The notes beneath the pieces are model-generated. The model did no database searches and had not been told where the DNA came from. It worked only from the letters and a program-made list of their open reading frames with translations. This document shows, piece after piece, positions 35,918-45,505 of a stretch of 64,000 nucleotides of DNA. Positions within the stretch are counted from its first letter, which is position 1. Every line of letters starts with the position of its first letter. Position numbers and translations under genes: made by a program. This DNA comes from Halalkalicoccus paucihalophilus. Lineage in GTDB: Archaea > Halobacteriota > Halobacteria > Halobacteriales > Halalkalicoccaceae. The stretch covers positions 124,001 through 188,000 of the forward strand of contig NZ_LTAZ01000017.1 of NCBI RefSeq assembly GCF_001593955.1, in the 5' to 3' direction.

Positions 35918-36468
35918 CCGTGCTTACCGTGGCGGTGTTCGTGGGAGTGACTTGCTGTAGAGCCATGCGCGTGCGAGCCATCGGCGCCGTGATTCTCGTT
36001 CGCGTCGTCGAAGAGCTCGGGATCGACCAGTTCGACGCCGATCTCGGCGCCGTCGGGCAGATCCTCTCGAAGGGTCCGATCCATCAATCGACGCTCGCCG
36101 ACGACCGGGACCAGGAGGTCGTCGTCGCGGATCGCGAGTTCCCAATGCTGATTACCCATGTGGTGGCCCAATTCGAGGGCGTTCTTCCAGCTGATCTCCG
36201 GTAGCGAGACTACGAGTGCCTCCCGTCGATCGAACTCGACGACGACCATCCGCTCGTCGCTCGCCACGAGTACGTCACCCGGTTCGAGGTCGGTATCCCC
36301 GAGAACGACCCCCAGATCGGTGCCATCCGAGAGTTCGGTCTTGAACCGCGAGCGGTTTCGCTCGCGCTCACTCACAGTGATCCGTTCGAGGGTTCCACCT
36401 TCCTCGTGGCGCTGCCGTTGCTCGGCCATTTCCTCGACGCTCCCGAGGATCTCGCGGGCGACGATCAC
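35914..36468 (-). CDS. ureE: Urease accessory protein UreE
   Basis: About 184 residues. UreE is the nickel chaperone of urease maturation. The GTG at 36468 overlaps the ureD stop as GTGA and gives a family-like start (VIVAREILGSVEEMAE); a longer ATG frame from 36522 would sit inside ureD. Core motifs: LGHHMGNQHW (the conserved metal-binding His of GNxHWE) and a C-terminal His-rich tail (AHGSTASHSHEHRHGKHG) for extra nickel storage. Confidence 0.92.
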   Translation of the reverse strand: MIVAREILGSVEEMAEQRQRHEEGGTLERITVSERERNRSRFKTELSDGTDLGVVLGDTDLEPGDVLVASDERMVVVEFDRREALVVSLPEISWKNALELGHHMGNQHWELAIRDDDLLVPVVGERRLMDRTLREDLPDGAEIGVELVDPELFDDANENHGADGSHAHGSTASHSHEHRHGKHG

Positions 36469-37364
36469 GGCCGGGCCTCCGGGATCTCGGATCCTAATCG
36501 TGCGGTACGAACCGCGGCCCAAGCCTCGCGAAGTGCGTCGGTCACGGGTGCGCGCTGGTCGCCGAGGGCGCGGACGATAACACCCCGATCGTCGGGGGAC
36601 CGTGTCACGCCGGCGTGAACGGCCGACTGATCGTCGTCGATCCGATCGTGAATCCGATCCGTGATCACTTCTGTATTCTCGATTCCCAGCGCGTACAGGG
36701 ACCCAATGACCGCGAACTCGCCGAGAACGCCAGGAGATTGGGGCGAGCGCTCATCGGGTGCGAGATCGAGCGAATCCTGTAATAGGGGTGTTCCGTTGGA
36801 CGCGTCGACGCGCAGTTGGGAGCGGTACCGATCGTAGGCGAACCGTTCGCCACGGGCCAATCGTCCAGAAACGACGACGTCCGAAAACAGCACCGTACCA
36901 CCCTCGTGGAGCGTCACGTCAGCTGTCTGTAGACACCGCGTCCCTTCATGAAGGATCACCGGCTCGGGCAGGTACTCGAGGTACGCGCCCTCTCCGATAT
37001 CGAGCTCGACTCCAAGTTGGGCGTAGTTGCGCTCCATCGACTGGACTTTCGTTGCGCTCTGGGCGGTAATACGGGCTTTCGCGTCCGGTTTCGCCTCCAC
37101 CCGGGTGCGGTGGCGATCGCCCTGAGCGACCCCACCGGTCGGCGTCTGCACACACCGGGTGAGCAGCCCCGGTTCGGGGTCGTGATACAGCCCGCGGGTG
37201 AGGTGAAACGGGACCTCGACGTACTCGTGGATCGCGCGGGTCGTCCCCTCGACGTCGGGCGCGAGTGTGAGTTCCAGAACGCCGTCCTTGCCGGGCGAGC
37301 CCGCAGGGGTCGGGAGTTTCTCAGTGGCGTAGCCCTCGAAGGCAGCGGGCACCGACTCGGCCAT
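36465..37364 (-). CDS. ureD: Urease accessory protein UreD (UreH)
   Basis: 299 residues. UreD is the scaffold that binds urease and the UreF-UreG complex and channels nickel. Typical features: RGLYHDPEPGLLTRCVQTPT, GGVAQGDRHRTRVEAKPDAK, TAQSATKVQSMERNYAQ, EYLPEPVILHEGTRCLQ and GRLARGERFAYDRYRS. The ATG at 37364 shares one base with the ureG stop (TGATG); a TTG one codon upstream is less likely. Confidence 0.92.
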   Translation of the reverse strand: MAESVPAAFEGYATEKLPTPAGSPGKDGVLELTLAPDVEGTTRAIHEYVEVPFHLTRGLYHDPEPGLLTRCVQTPTGGVAQGDRHRTRVEAKPDAKARITAQSATKVQSMERNYAQLGVELDIGEGAYLEYLPEPVILHEGTRCLQTADVTLHEGGTVLFSDVVVSGRLARGERFAYDRYRSQLRVDASNGTPLLQDSLDLAPDERSPQSPGVLGEFAVIGSLYALGIENTEVITDRIHDRIDDDQSAVHAGVTRSPDDRGVIVRALGDQRAPVTDALREAWAAVRTARLGSEIPEARP

Positions 37365-37990
37365 CAAAACAGCACCCGATCTTCGATGTCCGCGATCACG
37401 TCGTCGATCCCGTCGCCCGTCTTGCAGTTCGTGAAAATAGAGGGCCCCTCACGGACGTCCGCTGCGTCCGAACGCATCACGTCTAGATCCGCGCCGACGT
37501 GTTCGGCCAAATCGGTCTTGTTGATTACCAGCAGGTCGGCCTCGACGACGCCCGGTCCGCGTTTTCGGGGGATGTCGTCGCCCTCCGCTGTCGAGATGAC
37601 GAAGGCGTAGTAGTCGGCCAGTTCGGGGTTGAACGTCGCCGCGAGGTTGTCCCCGCCGCTCTCCAGCAACACGAGATCGAGGTCGGGGTACTCCTCGAGA
37701 AACGAATCGATTGCTGCGAGGTTCATCGAGGGGTCCTCCCTGATTCCGGTGTGTGGGCAGGCGCCGGTCTCGACGCCGACGACAAGATCCTCGGGGATCT
37801 CGCCCGCAAAGGAGCGCTTGAACTGCTCTGCGTCCTCCTGGGTGAGGATGTCGTTTGCGATGACGCCGATCTCCAATCCTGAGTCCTTGAGCTTCGGGAC
37901 GAGCCGTTTGATCAGCGCTGTCTTCCCTGAGCCAACGGGTCCGCCGATTCCCACGGTGGGTACGTCCCGGTGGGTGGGCGGGCTGCTCAT
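37364..37990 (-). CDS. ureG: Urease accessory GTPase UreG
   Basis: 208 residues. SIMIBI-class GTPase that drives nickel insertion. P-loop [38 protein letters not shown] holds the Cys-Pro-His nickel-binding motif; [20 protein letters not shown] and [20 protein letters not shown] carry the switch and NKxD guanine specificity. Complete length for the family. Overlaps ureA by 4 bp and ureD by 1 bp. Confidence 0.97.
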   Translation of the reverse strand: MSSPPTHRDVPTVGIGGPVGSGKTALIKRLVPKLKDSGLEIGVIANDILTQEDAEQFKRSFAGEIPEDLVVGVETGACPHTGIREDPSMNLAAIDSFLEEYPDLDLVLLESGGDNLAATFNPELADYYAFVISTAEGDDIPRKRGPGVVEADLLVINKTDLAEHVGADLDVMRSDAADVREGPSIFTNCKTGDGIDDVIADIEDRVLF

Positions 37991-38319
37991 TCGGCCTCAC
38001 CCCCTTCGTCGCCGTCCAGTCGAATTGGATCGTGGACGGTCACGAGCTTCGTCCCGTCGGGAAAGACGGGCTCGACCTGGACCATGTCGATCATCTCCGG
38101 GATCCCCTTCATCACGTCCGCGCGGCTGAGCAACTGGGTCGCCTCCGAACGCAATTCGGCGACGCTTTTGCCCTCCCGGGCGCCCTCGCAGACCCAGTCC
38201 GCGATGTAGGCGACTGATTCGGGGTGGTTCAGCGGCACGCCGCGCTCCCTGCGCCGGCGGGCCATCTGTGCGACGTTGAATAGTGTGAGGCGTTCTTCCT
38301 CTTTGGGTGTTAGGTTCAT
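37987..38319 (-). CDS. ureA: Urease gamma subunit UreA
   Basis: 110 residues, structural subunit. Starts [40 protein letters not shown] then [19 protein letters not shown] and [20 protein letters not shown] match the family in order. It lies between ureC and ureG, a haloarchaeal gene order (ureB-ureC-ureA). Gap of 32 bp to ureC, the largest in the operon. Confidence 0.97.
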   Translation of the reverse strand: MNLTPKEEERLTLFNVAQMARRRRERGVPLNHPESVAYIADWVCEGAREGKSVAELRSEATQLLSRADVMKGIPEMIDMVQVEPVFPDGTKLVTVHDPIRLDGDEGGEAE

Positions 38320-38351
38320 TAGTTGTGGATAGTGGTAGAGTGGTGGGAGTT

Positions 38352-40061
38352 TCAGAGCAGGTATCGCTGGGTCAGGGGTAGTTCCTCGGCGGGCTCGGAG
38401 GTGACCGGCTCGCCGTCGATGAACACCTCGAAGGTCTCGGAATCGACTTTGAGGTCCTCCGGGCAGTACGTGTTGTGAACCATGTCGCTCTTTGTGAGCG
38501 GGCGAGTGTCCTTGACGGGCACGACCTCCGACTGGAGGTCATAGTCGTCGCCGACGCCGGCCTCGGCGGCCGCGTTGCTGACGAAGGTCATGCTGGTGGC
38601 GTAGGGGACACTCCCGTTCGCGCCGAACCAGGGACGCTGACGTTTGGGCTCGCAGGTCATCAGCGAGCCGTTTGCCTCGCCCATGTTCGCCGAGGCAGGA
38701 TACCCCCCTTTCAGAACCCACTCGGGTTTGATCCCAAAGAAAGCGGGCTCCCAGAGGGCGACGTCCGCGAGTTTGCCGGGTTCGAGCGACCCCACGTGAT
38801 CGCTGATCCCGGCGGTGATCGCGGCGTTGATTGTGTATTTGGCGATATATCGCAGGATGCGACTGTTGTCGTTGTCCGTTCCCTCATCGCCCGGCAGCGG
38901 GCCGCGCTGGCGTTTCATCTTATCGGCGGTCTGCCACGTGCGGTTGATCAACTCGGCCTGCCGGCCCATCGCCATCGAGTCGGTCGCCATCATGCTGATC
39001 GCGCCGGTGTCATGTAGGACGTCCTCGGCCCCCAGCGTCTCCGCACGGATGCGCGACTCGGCGAAGGCGACGTCCTCCGGTACATCGGGGTTGAGGTGAT
39101 GGCAGACCATCACCATATCCAGATGCTCGTCGAACGTGTTCTCGGTGAAGGGCATCGAGGGGTTCGTCGAGGACGCCAGCATGTTGGGGTGGGCGACGAG
39201 TTCGAGGACGTCCGGGGCGTGGCCGCCGCCGGCACCCTCGATGTGGAAGGTGTGGATAGTCCGCCCGTCGATGGCGTCGAAGGTCTGCTCGACGAAACCC
39301 GCCTCGTTCAGGGTGTCCGTATGGAGACAGACCTGCACGTCGGTCTCCTCGGCGACCGAGAGACAGGTGTCGATCGCGGCGGGGGTCGCCCCCCAGTCCT
39401 CGTGGACCTTTAGCCCACAGGCGCCGGCCTCGATCTGTTCGATCAAGGGGGCGGGCTGGCTTGCGTTGCCCTTCCCGTAGACGCCGACGTTGACGGGCCA
39501 GTCGTCGGCCGCCCGCAGCAGCATCTCGATGTTCCGGGGTCCGGGCGTAGCGGTGGTCGCCCCGCCGCCAAAGCCGCCACCCATCATAGTCGTGATCCCG
39601 CTGGCGATGGCGTGGTCCGCGAGCTGTGGTGTGTTGAAGTGGACGTGGATGTCGAGCGCGCCCGGCGTCGCGATCAGTCCCTCGCTGGGGATCGCGTCGG
39701 TGCTCGACCCGACGATCAGTCCTTCGTCGACGCCGTCCATCGTCTCGGGGTTGCCCGCCGATCCGAAGCCGACGATCCGGCCATCCTTGATGCCGAGATC
39801 ACCCTTCTCGATCCCCAAAATGGGGTCGATCACGGTGACGTTCGTCAGCACCCAGTCGAGCGCGCCCTCGGCGCTCGTGACCCCGGATGTCATCCCCATG
39901 CTGTCACGCAGGGTCTTCCCGCCACCGAAGACGCTCTCGTCGCCTTTCGTGGTGTGATCTCGCTCGACCTCGGCGATCAACTCCGTATCGGCCAGCCGGA
40001 GCCGGTCGCCCTCGCTGGGTCCGTACAGCCGTGTGTACCGATCGCGGTCTATCTCGCTCAT
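38352..40061 (-). CDS. ureC: Urease alpha (catalytic) subunit UreC
   Basis: 569 residues, catalytic subunit hydrolysing urea to ammonia and carbamate at a di-nickel centre. Ligands seen in order: HVHF (two His), GLKVHEDWG (carbamylated Lys plus His), [28 protein letters not shown] (His ligand), MVCHHLNP (flap Cys-His) and [11 protein letters not shown] (Asp ligand region). All catalytic residues are intact. Cytoplasmic. The ATG shares one base with the ureB stop. Confidence 0.98.
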   Translation of the reverse strand: MSEIDRDRYTRLYGPSEGDRLRLADTELIAEVERDHTTKGDESVFGGGKTLRDSMGMTSGVTSAEGALDWVLTNVTVIDPILGIEKGDLGIKDGRIVGFGSAGNPETMDGVDEGLIVGSSTDAIPSEGLIATPGALDIHVHFNTPQLADHAIASGITTMMGGGFGGGATTATPGPRNIEMLLRAADDWPVNVGVYGKGNASQPAPLIEQIEAGACGLKVHEDWGATPAAIDTCLSVAEETDVQVCLHTDTLNEAGFVEQTFDAIDGRTIHTFHIEGAGGGHAPDVLELVAHPNMLASSTNPSMPFTENTFDEHLDMVMVCHHLNPDVPEDVAFAESRIRAETLGAEDVLHDTGAISMMATDSMAMGRQAELINRTWQTADKMKRQRGPLPGDEGTDNDNSRILRYIAKYTINAAITAGISDHVGSLEPGKLADVALWEPAFFGIKPEWVLKGGYPASANMGEANGSLMTCEPKRQRPWFGANGSVPYATSMTFVSNAAAEAGVGDDYDLQSEVVPVKDTRPLTKSDMVHNTYCPEDLKVDSETFEVFIDGEPVTSEPAEELPLTQRYLL

Positions 40062-40426
40062 TACTCCGCTCCTCCGAAGTCGCCCTCACGGGCGCGTTCG
40101 AGTGCGTTTTCGCGGTTTGCGTCGAGATCACCCGAGACGAGCCTGTGCATGCCAAAGACCCGACGTTCGCCGCCGATCGCCACCAGATCGACCTCTTGGC
40201 GGTCGCCCGGCTCGAACCGGATCGCGGTGCCCGCAGGCACGTCCAGACGCATTCCATACGCGGCCTTCCGATCGAACGCGAGCCCCGGATTGACCTCGAA
40301 GAAATGGAAATGCGAACCGACCTGGACGGGCCTGTCGCCCGTGTTTTCGACGGCGACGGTCGCCGTCTCGCGGCCCTCGTTGATCGTCACCGTTCCTTCA
40401 GCCGGGAGCAATTCGCCCGGTTTCAC
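40061..40426 (-). CDS. ureB: Urease beta subunit UreB
   Basis: Structural beta-rich subunit. The GTG at 40426 ([19 protein letters not shown]) was chosen because a strong GGAGG site lies 8 bases upstream and the family begins with this motif; a GTG at 40441 in the same frame is possible. Further motifs: [19 protein letters not shown] and [20 protein letters not shown] with [10 protein letters not shown]. First gene of the ure operon. Confidence 0.95.
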   Translation of the reverse strand: MKPGELLPAEGTVTINEGRETATVAVENTGDRPVQVGSHFHFFEVNPGLAFDRKAAYGMRLDVPAGTAIRFEPGDRQEVDLVAIGGERRVFGMHRLVSGDLDANRENALERAREGDFGGAE

Positions 40427-40478
40427 GTTCCGCCCCTCCACAATCGTCCGATCATGGAGCCTCCTTTCGCGAGCCCGC

Positions 40479-40487
40479 TTATATTGA
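40479..40487 (-). promoter_or_regulatory. Likely TATA element of the urease operon
   Basis: Minus-strand CAATATAAG about 53 bp upstream of the ureB GTG at 40426. The 415 bp between ureB and urtA are non-coding and must hold both divergent promoters. Confidence 0.5.
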
Positions 40488-40768
40488 TTGGCGTCGATGA
40501 AATATTTGTCCAGCCTACGACGCTGAATACGTGATAGTTACCGTTATTCGTGATTATAGAGGACATTCATACGAATCGATCGAGACTGGGCGGATCATTG
40601 CGGCCGTTCGTCTACCGGCAGTGATCGCCTCATAGCGATCCCGATTCGATGATCAGTTTCCCGACCCATCGAACGGCCGTTTCTGGACGGATATTCAGTT
40701 GATTTCAGCATATTATAGGGTCATTATAGAGTTATGGCTGCGTTAATGAATAGAAAGGAGTCCGTAGA

Positions 40769-40798
40769 CAATCTTTTTATACATAGGTCGGAACCGAC
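40769..40798 (+). promoter_or_regulatory. urtA promoter with adjacent inverted repeat
   Basis: A TATA-like CTTTTTATACAT (about 40771-40783) is followed directly by GTCGG-AA-CCGAC at 40787-40798, about 60 bp upstream of the urtA ATG. A symmetric site placed at the expected transcription start fits a repressor operator. No regulator gene is present beside it. Role inferred only. Confidence 0.5.
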
Positions 40799-40857
40799 TT
40801 GACGTCATCAATGAGTGGACGAACAATCAATGATATCGAATATTAGAACAAATAGCG

Positions 40858-42117
40858 ATGAATAATTTGTTTTCTACTGGTCGTTCATCGACCCGACGAG
40901 CGTTCCTCGCCGCGGGGGCCACTGGAATCACGGCGACCGCGGGCTGTACGGGCAGTGCCCGACAGGACGCGGATGTCGTTCGGATCGGCGTCCTCGAGGA
41001 TCGCTCCGGCGGCTTTGCGCTCAACGGCACCTCGAAGTGGCAGACTAGCGTGCTCGCCATCGAGGAGCTCAACGAGGCGGGCGGCATTCTGGGCAAGGAG
41101 ATCGAGCTGTTCGACCCCGACCCCCAGTCGGACAATCAGCGCTACCAGGAGCTGACCCGACGGCTCATCCAGCGCGAAGAGGTCGACGCGCTCTGGGCGG
41201 GCTATTCGAGCGCCGCCCGCGAGACGATCCGGCCGCTGATCAACCAGTACGAGCAGCTGTACTTCTACACGACCCAGTACGAGGGCGGGGTCTGCGACAG
41301 CACAATCTTCCCGGTGGGCGCGACCGCCCGCCAGCAGCTCGGCGCGGTCGTTCCCCATCTGATTGAGGAGTACGGTCCCCGTATTTATACCATCGCCGCC
41401 GACTACAACTTCGGGCAGATCTCCGGGGACTGGGTGCGGATCCTCGCCGAGGAAAACGGCGCGGAAGTGATCGGCGAGGAGTTCATTCCGCTGGACGTCT
41501 CGCAGTTCGGCTCGACGATCAACAGGATCCAGGAGGCCGACCCGGACTTTGTGATGTCGATGCTGGTCGGCCAGAACCACACCTCCTTTTACAATCAACG
41601 CGCCTCCGCCGGACTCGACATACCGATCGGGAGTTCGACGACGATGGCCCAAGGCTACGAGCATCGCCGGCTGAACCCGCCCGCACTCGCTGATATGTAT
41701 GTTGGGGTCAACTACATGGAGGAGGTCGACACCGAGGCCAGCAACGCGTTCGTCGAGCGCTTTTACGACCGGTGGCCCGACGCGCCCTACCTCAACCAGG
41801 AGGCCCAGAACAACTACTTCTCAATCCACATGTACGCCGAGGCCGCAGAACGCGCCGGGACGACCGATCAGGAGGCGGTGATCGAGGAGTTAGAAAAGGG
41901 CGTCGAGATCGAGGCCCCGGAAGGCACGATCGAACTCGACGGCGACACCCATCACATGAACCACCACATGCGAATCGGGCATGCCGACTCGAATCACGAC
42001 CTGAGCTTCGGCAACGAGCAGTACATCGGGGCGGGCTTCCTCCAGGAGGTGGGCTGTTCGCTGCCCGACGACCCCGAGACGACCCAGTACCTCCCCGCGG
42101 AGGTTTACGACCTATGA
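40858..42117 (+). CDS. urtA: Urea ABC transporter substrate-binding lipoprotein UrtA
   Basis: 419 residues. Tat lipoprotein signal (STRRAFLAAGATGITATAGC) with lipobox Cys, then a type-I periplasmic binding protein. Seen: VRIGVLEDRSGGFALNGTSK, GILGKEIELFDPDPQSDNQR, LYFYTTQYEGGVCDSTIFPV, IAADYNFGQISGDWVRILAE. The combination YTTQYEGG and pairing with ureases identify the urea-binding type rather than amino acids. Anchored outside the membrane, it hands urea to UrtBC. Divergent from ureB; overlaps urtB by 4 bp. Confidence 0.95.
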   Translation: MNNLFSTGRSSTRRAFLAAGATGITATAGCTGSARQDADVVRIGVLEDRSGGFALNGTSKWQTSVLAIEELNEAGGILGKEIELFDPDPQSDNQRYQELTRRLIQREEVDALWAGYSSAARETIRPLINQYEQLYFYTTQYEGGVCDSTIFPVGATARQQLGAVVPHLIEEYGPRIYTIAADYNFGQISGDWVRILAEENGAEVIGEEFIPLDVSQFGSTINRIQEADPDFVMSMLVGQNHTSFYNQRASAGLDIPIGSSTTMAQGYEHRRLNPPALADMYVGVNYMEEVDTEASNAFVERFYDRWPDAPYLNQEAQNNYFSIHMYAEAAERAGTTDQEAVIEELEKGVEIEAPEGTIELDGDTHHMNHHMRIGHADSNHDLSFGNEQYIGAGFLQEVGCSLPDDPETTQYLPAEVYDL

Positions 42118-43001
42118 TATACGACACGCTCAACCTGTTGTTCCAGTTCCTGGATAGCTTCGCCTTCATCGTGCTCGCGACCGTCGGCTTGGCGGTCATC
42201 TTCGGCATGATGGGCATCATCAACCTCGCCCACGGCGAGTTCATCCTCGTCGGGGCCTACGGGACGACCCTCTCGTATGGGGCGGGCCTCCCGCTCGCAC
42301 TGGCGATGGGCGTCGGCGTCCTCGCGACCACCGTCTTCGGGCTCGTCCTCGAACGAACGGTGATGAGACGGCTCTATCATCGGCCGCTGGACTCGATGGT
42401 CGCTACGTGGGGCCTGAGCCTCGTTACGGTCCAACTCGCACGGATCGGCTTCGGTAACACGCTGTCGCAGGTCGGGACACCGCTGGGAAGCATCTCATAT
42501 GGCGCGTTTTCGTACTCGGCCTACCGGGTCGTGCTCGCGGGGATCGCCGTCGCGGTCCTCGTTAGCCTGTACTGGCTGTTCATGTACACCGAGTTCGGAA
42601 CGCAAGCCCGCGCGACGATGGAGGACGAGCCCACGGCGCGGAGCATGGGCGTCGATACCGGTCGAATCTACCTCGGGACCTTCGGCCTGGGCTCGGCGCT
42701 CGCCGGACTAACGGGGGCGCTGTACGCCCCGACGATCACGATGACGCCCGAACTCGGCGCGTCCTTTCTCGTCGAGGCGTTCGTCACCGTCGTCGTCGGC
42801 GGCTCCTCGGTGCTCGTGGGTACCTCGCTTGCAGGTGGTTTCCTCGGAGTGGTGAACGCCACCTTCACCAACCTCGCAGGCACGTTCATCGGCCAAGTCG
42901 CGATGCTGCTTGCGGCGATCCTCGCGATCCGCCTGCTCCCGGAGGGTATCACCGGCCTGATCGACTCGTGGCGTGCGAAGCGCGCGGAGGGCGGCCAATG
43001 A
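42114..43001 (+). CDS. urtB: Urea ABC transporter permease UrtB
   Basis: 295 residues from ATG 42114 (overlap ATGA with urtA). LivH-type permease with 8-9 membrane segments. VIFGMMGIINLAHGEFILVG is the family signature near the N-terminus; MEDEPTARSMGVDT and TVVVGGSSVLVGTSLAGGFL follow, the latter containing the EAA-like cytoplasmic contact region for the ATPases. Overlaps urtC by 4 bp. Confidence 0.95.
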   Translation: MIYDTLNLLFQFLDSFAFIVLATVGLAVIFGMMGIINLAHGEFILVGAYGTTLSYGAGLPLALAMGVGVLATTVFGLVLERTVMRRLYHRPLDSMVATWGLSLVTVQLARIGFGNTLSQVGTPLGSISYGAFSYSAYRVVLAGIAVAVLVSLYWLFMYTEFGTQARATMEDEPTARSMGVDTGRIYLGTFGLGSALAGLTGALYAPTITMTPELGASFLVEAFVTVVVGGSSVLVGTSLAGGFLGVVNATFTNLAGTFIGQVAMLLAAILAIRLLPEGITGLIDSWRAKRAEGGQ

Positions 43002-44047
43002 GTCTCAGAACTGTCCTTGACGGCCCCAATACCCGCGGGACCTCCGACCGATTCTGGGCGGCCTTCGGGCTCGCGGTTGTCGCGCTTCTTGGCTACCCGC
43101 TGGTGGCCTCGACGTACGCGGTCGCCAACGCCGCGCTGTTTCTCCTCTATGCGATTCTCGGCCTCAGCCTCTGTGTGATTTGGGGCTACTGCGGGATCCT
43201 CAGCTTCGGGCAGGTCGCCTTCTTCGGAATCGGGGGCTATACTTTCGGGATCGTCGGCATCAACCTCTCTACGACTACTGGTACGGCGCTTGGCCTGCTC
43301 ACGGGCGTCGGGGTCGCCACCCTGTTTGCGTTCGTGCTCGGCTACTTCATGTTCTACGGCGGGGTTCGAGACGTGTACGTCACGATCATGACACTCGTGG
43401 TCGCGCTGGTGGTCCACACGTTCATGGGCCAGACCGCCGGCAGCGAGTGGGCGATCGGCGAGGCAGCGTTGGGGGGATTCGACGGGATGACGAACATCCC
43501 CAACCTCATGCTTGGTGGGATTGAGCTGATCGATACGGCCTTCTATTATGTGGTGCTCCTCGTGCTTCTCGGGACGTATCTCGGGCTGCGCGCGCTGGTC
43601 AACAGCGACTTCGGCCGGGCGATGGTCGCGGTCCGCGAGGACGAGGAGCGTACCGAACTGCTCGGCTACGACACCAAACGGATCAAGCTCCTCGTGTTCA
43701 CGCTCGGAGGCGCGCTCGCGGGCCTCTCCGGCGTGCTGTACGCCTCCTGGGGCAACTACATGAACCCCGCCGTCTTCGGGATCACCTTCGCCGCCCTCCC
43801 GGTGGTGTGGGTCAGCGTTGGCGGCCGGGACTCCCTGTTGGGTGCGATCGGTGCGACCTACGCCATCGAGTGGTTCTCCCAGCAGCTCTCGATCACCGGC
43901 AGCGAGTACGCGCTGGTCGTCGTCGGCGGGCTGTTGCTGGTGACGATCCTCTGGCTGCCCAAGGGCGTCGCCCCGGCGGTCGCCGACTGGCTGAGCGAAA
44001 AGCAAAGTAGTCCGTCCATTCGCGGTCACGAGGAGGTGGCTGACTGA
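42998..44047 (+). CDS. urtC: Urea ABC transporter permease UrtC
   Basis: 349 residues from ATG 42998 (MSLRTVLDGPNTRGTSDRFW). LivM-type permease: ILGLSLCVIWGYCGILSFGQ, FFGIGGYTFGIVGINL, AMVAVREDEERTELLGYDTK with FTLGGALAGLSGVLYASWGN, and WVSVGGRDSLLGAIGATYAI. The V-R-E-D-E-x-R motif faces the ATPases. Complete; shares one base with urtD. Confidence 0.95.
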   Translation: MSLRTVLDGPNTRGTSDRFWAAFGLAVVALLGYPLVASTYAVANAALFLLYAILGLSLCVIWGYCGILSFGQVAFFGIGGYTFGIVGINLSTTTGTALGLLTGVGVATLFAFVLGYFMFYGGVRDVYVTIMTLVVALVVHTFMGQTAGSEWAIGEAALGGFDGMTNIPNLMLGGIELIDTAFYYVVLLVLLGTYLGLRALVNSDFGRAMVAVREDEERTELLGYDTKRIKLLVFTLGGALAGLSGVLYASWGNYMNPAVFGITFAALPVVWVSVGGRDSLLGAIGATYAIEWFSQQLSITGSEYALVVVGGLLLVTILWLPKGVAPAVADWLSEKQSSPSIRGHEEVAD

Positions 44048-44778
44048 TGGCTGCCGAACCAGAACCGTTGCTCGCGACCGACGCGCTGCGAAAGGAGTTC
44101 GGCGGGCTGACCGCGACAGACGACGTTTCTCTCACCGTCTCGCCGGGCGAACGGCGGTGTCTGATCGGGCCCAACGGCGCGGGCAAGTCGACGCTGCTCT
44201 CGCTGATCACCGGCCAGCTCGATCCCAACGCAGGGTCGATCCGTTTCGCCGGCGAGGCGATCGACGGGCTCTCGCCCCACGAGCGCATCGATCGGGGCCT
44301 CAGCGTGAAGTTCCAGGTGCCGAGCGTCTACGGGGAGTTCAGCACTCGGGAGAACCTCCGGTTGGCGCTCCAACGCCGCGTTTCAGGCGAGGAACTCGAG
44401 GACGCGATCGTGGATTCGCTGTCGCGATTCGATCTCGCTGACGAGGAGTACGTCGAGGCTAACGCGCTCTCGCACGGACAGAAGCAACGACTGGAGATCG
44501 CGATGGCGAGTGCACTCGATCCCGCGCTCTTGTTGCTCGACGAGCCCGTCGCGGGCCTCTCGGTTGAGGAGACCCAGCGGATCGCCGACCTGCTGATCGA
44601 TCTCAACGAGTCGGTGGGCGTCGCGTTGCTCGTCATCGAACACGACATGAAGTTCGTCCGCGCGCTCGCCGAGCGGGTGACCGTGCTTCATCAGGGCTCG
44701 ATCCTCATCGAAGGGGAGATGGAGAACGTCGCCGACGATCCAGCGGTCCGGAACGTCTATCTGGGGGAGGAGGTCTGA
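44047..44778 (+). CDS. urtD: Urea ABC transporter ATPase UrtD
   Basis: 243 residues. LivG-type ATPase. Walker A GPNGAGKSTLLSLITGQ, Q-loop region KFQVPSVYGEFSTRENL, signature LSHGQKQRLEIAMA (LSHGQ in place of LSGGQ is usual for UrtD), Walker B LLLLDEPVAGLSVEE, and H-loop VIEHDMKFVRALAERVTVLH. Starts one base before the end of urtC; shares one base with urtE. Confidence 0.95.
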   Translation: MAAEPEPLLATDALRKEFGGLTATDDVSLTVSPGERRCLIGPNGAGKSTLLSLITGQLDPNAGSIRFAGEAIDGLSPHERIDRGLSVKFQVPSVYGEFSTRENLRLALQRRVSGEELEDAIVDSLSRFDLADEEYVEANALSHGQKQRLEIAMASALDPALLLLDEPVAGLSVEETQRIADLLIDLNESVGVALLVIEHDMKFVRALAERVTVLHQGSILIEGEMENVADDPAVRNVYLGEEV

Positions 44779-45464
44779 TGCTCGCGATCGAGGACCTCCA
44801 CGCCTCCTACGACTCGACACCCGTCCTCCGCGGGGTCGACCTCTCCGTGGATGAGGGCGAGATCGTTGGCGTGATCGGGAAGAACGGCGCGGGCAAGACC
44901 ACGCTGATGAAAAGCGTCATCGGCCTGCTCGAACCCGACTCGGGGACGATCCAGTTCGATGGGCGGGACGTGACGGACGAGCCGTCCGACGCCCGCGCCC
45001 GCGGCGGCATGGGCTACATCCCGCAGAGACGGGACGTCTTTCCCTCCCTGACCGTCGAGGAGAACCTCCGGATGGGCGAGTCGATCAACGAGGGCGGCGA
45101 GGCGCGCTACGACGCGGTCTACGAGTACTTCCCGATCCTCGAGGAACGCCGGGAGCAGAAGGCGGGGACGATGAGCGGCGGCCAACAGCAGATGCTCGCG
45201 GTCGGCCGGGCGCTCGTGGGCAGTCCCGATTTGCTCCTGTTGGACGAACCCTCGGAGGGCGTCCAGCCCTCGATCGTCGCGGAGATGAGCGAGACGATCG
45301 GGCAGATGAGCGAGGAGACGGAGACCACCGTGCTGTTCGTCGAGCAGAACCTCTCGGTGATCGACGCGCTCGCCGAGCGGTGTTACGTTATGGAGAAGGG
45401 ACGTATCGTTGAGGAACTGGCGGCTGTCGAGCACGAGACGGTCGCGACGCATCTCGCGGTGTAG
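44778..45464 (+). CDS. urtE: Urea ABC transporter ATPase UrtE
   Basis: 228 residues. LivF-type ATPase. Walker A IGKNGAGKTTLMKSVIGLL, GYIPQRRDVFPSLTVEENLR, signature MSGGQQQMLAVGRALVGSP, Walker B LLLLDEPSEGVQPSIVAEM, and LFVEQNLSVIDALAERCYVM. Last gene of the urt operon; 40 bp on, the opposite-strand ATPase fragment ends. Confidence 0.95.
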   Translation: MLAIEDLHASYDSTPVLRGVDLSVDEGEIVGVIGKNGAGKTTLMKSVIGLLEPDSGTIQFDGRDVTDEPSDARARGGMGYIPQRRDVFPSLTVEENLRMGESINEGGEARYDAVYEYFPILEERREQKAGTMSGGQQQMLAVGRALVGSPDLLLLDEPSEGVQPSIVAEMSETIGQMSEETETTVLFVEQNLSVIDALAERCYVMEKGRIVEELAAVEHETVATHLAV

Positions 45465-45505
45465 CAGGCGGAGACGGATTTCGGGCGGAGGTCTGACGAG
45501 AACTG

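Noticed and set aside
40885..44029. Long minus-strand open frames opposite urtA-urtC (for example 42668-44029, 453 codons)
   Set aside because: Composition is dominated by Asp, Arg, Gln and His as expected from antisense of hydrophobic permease genes; the plus strand encodes the full transporter.
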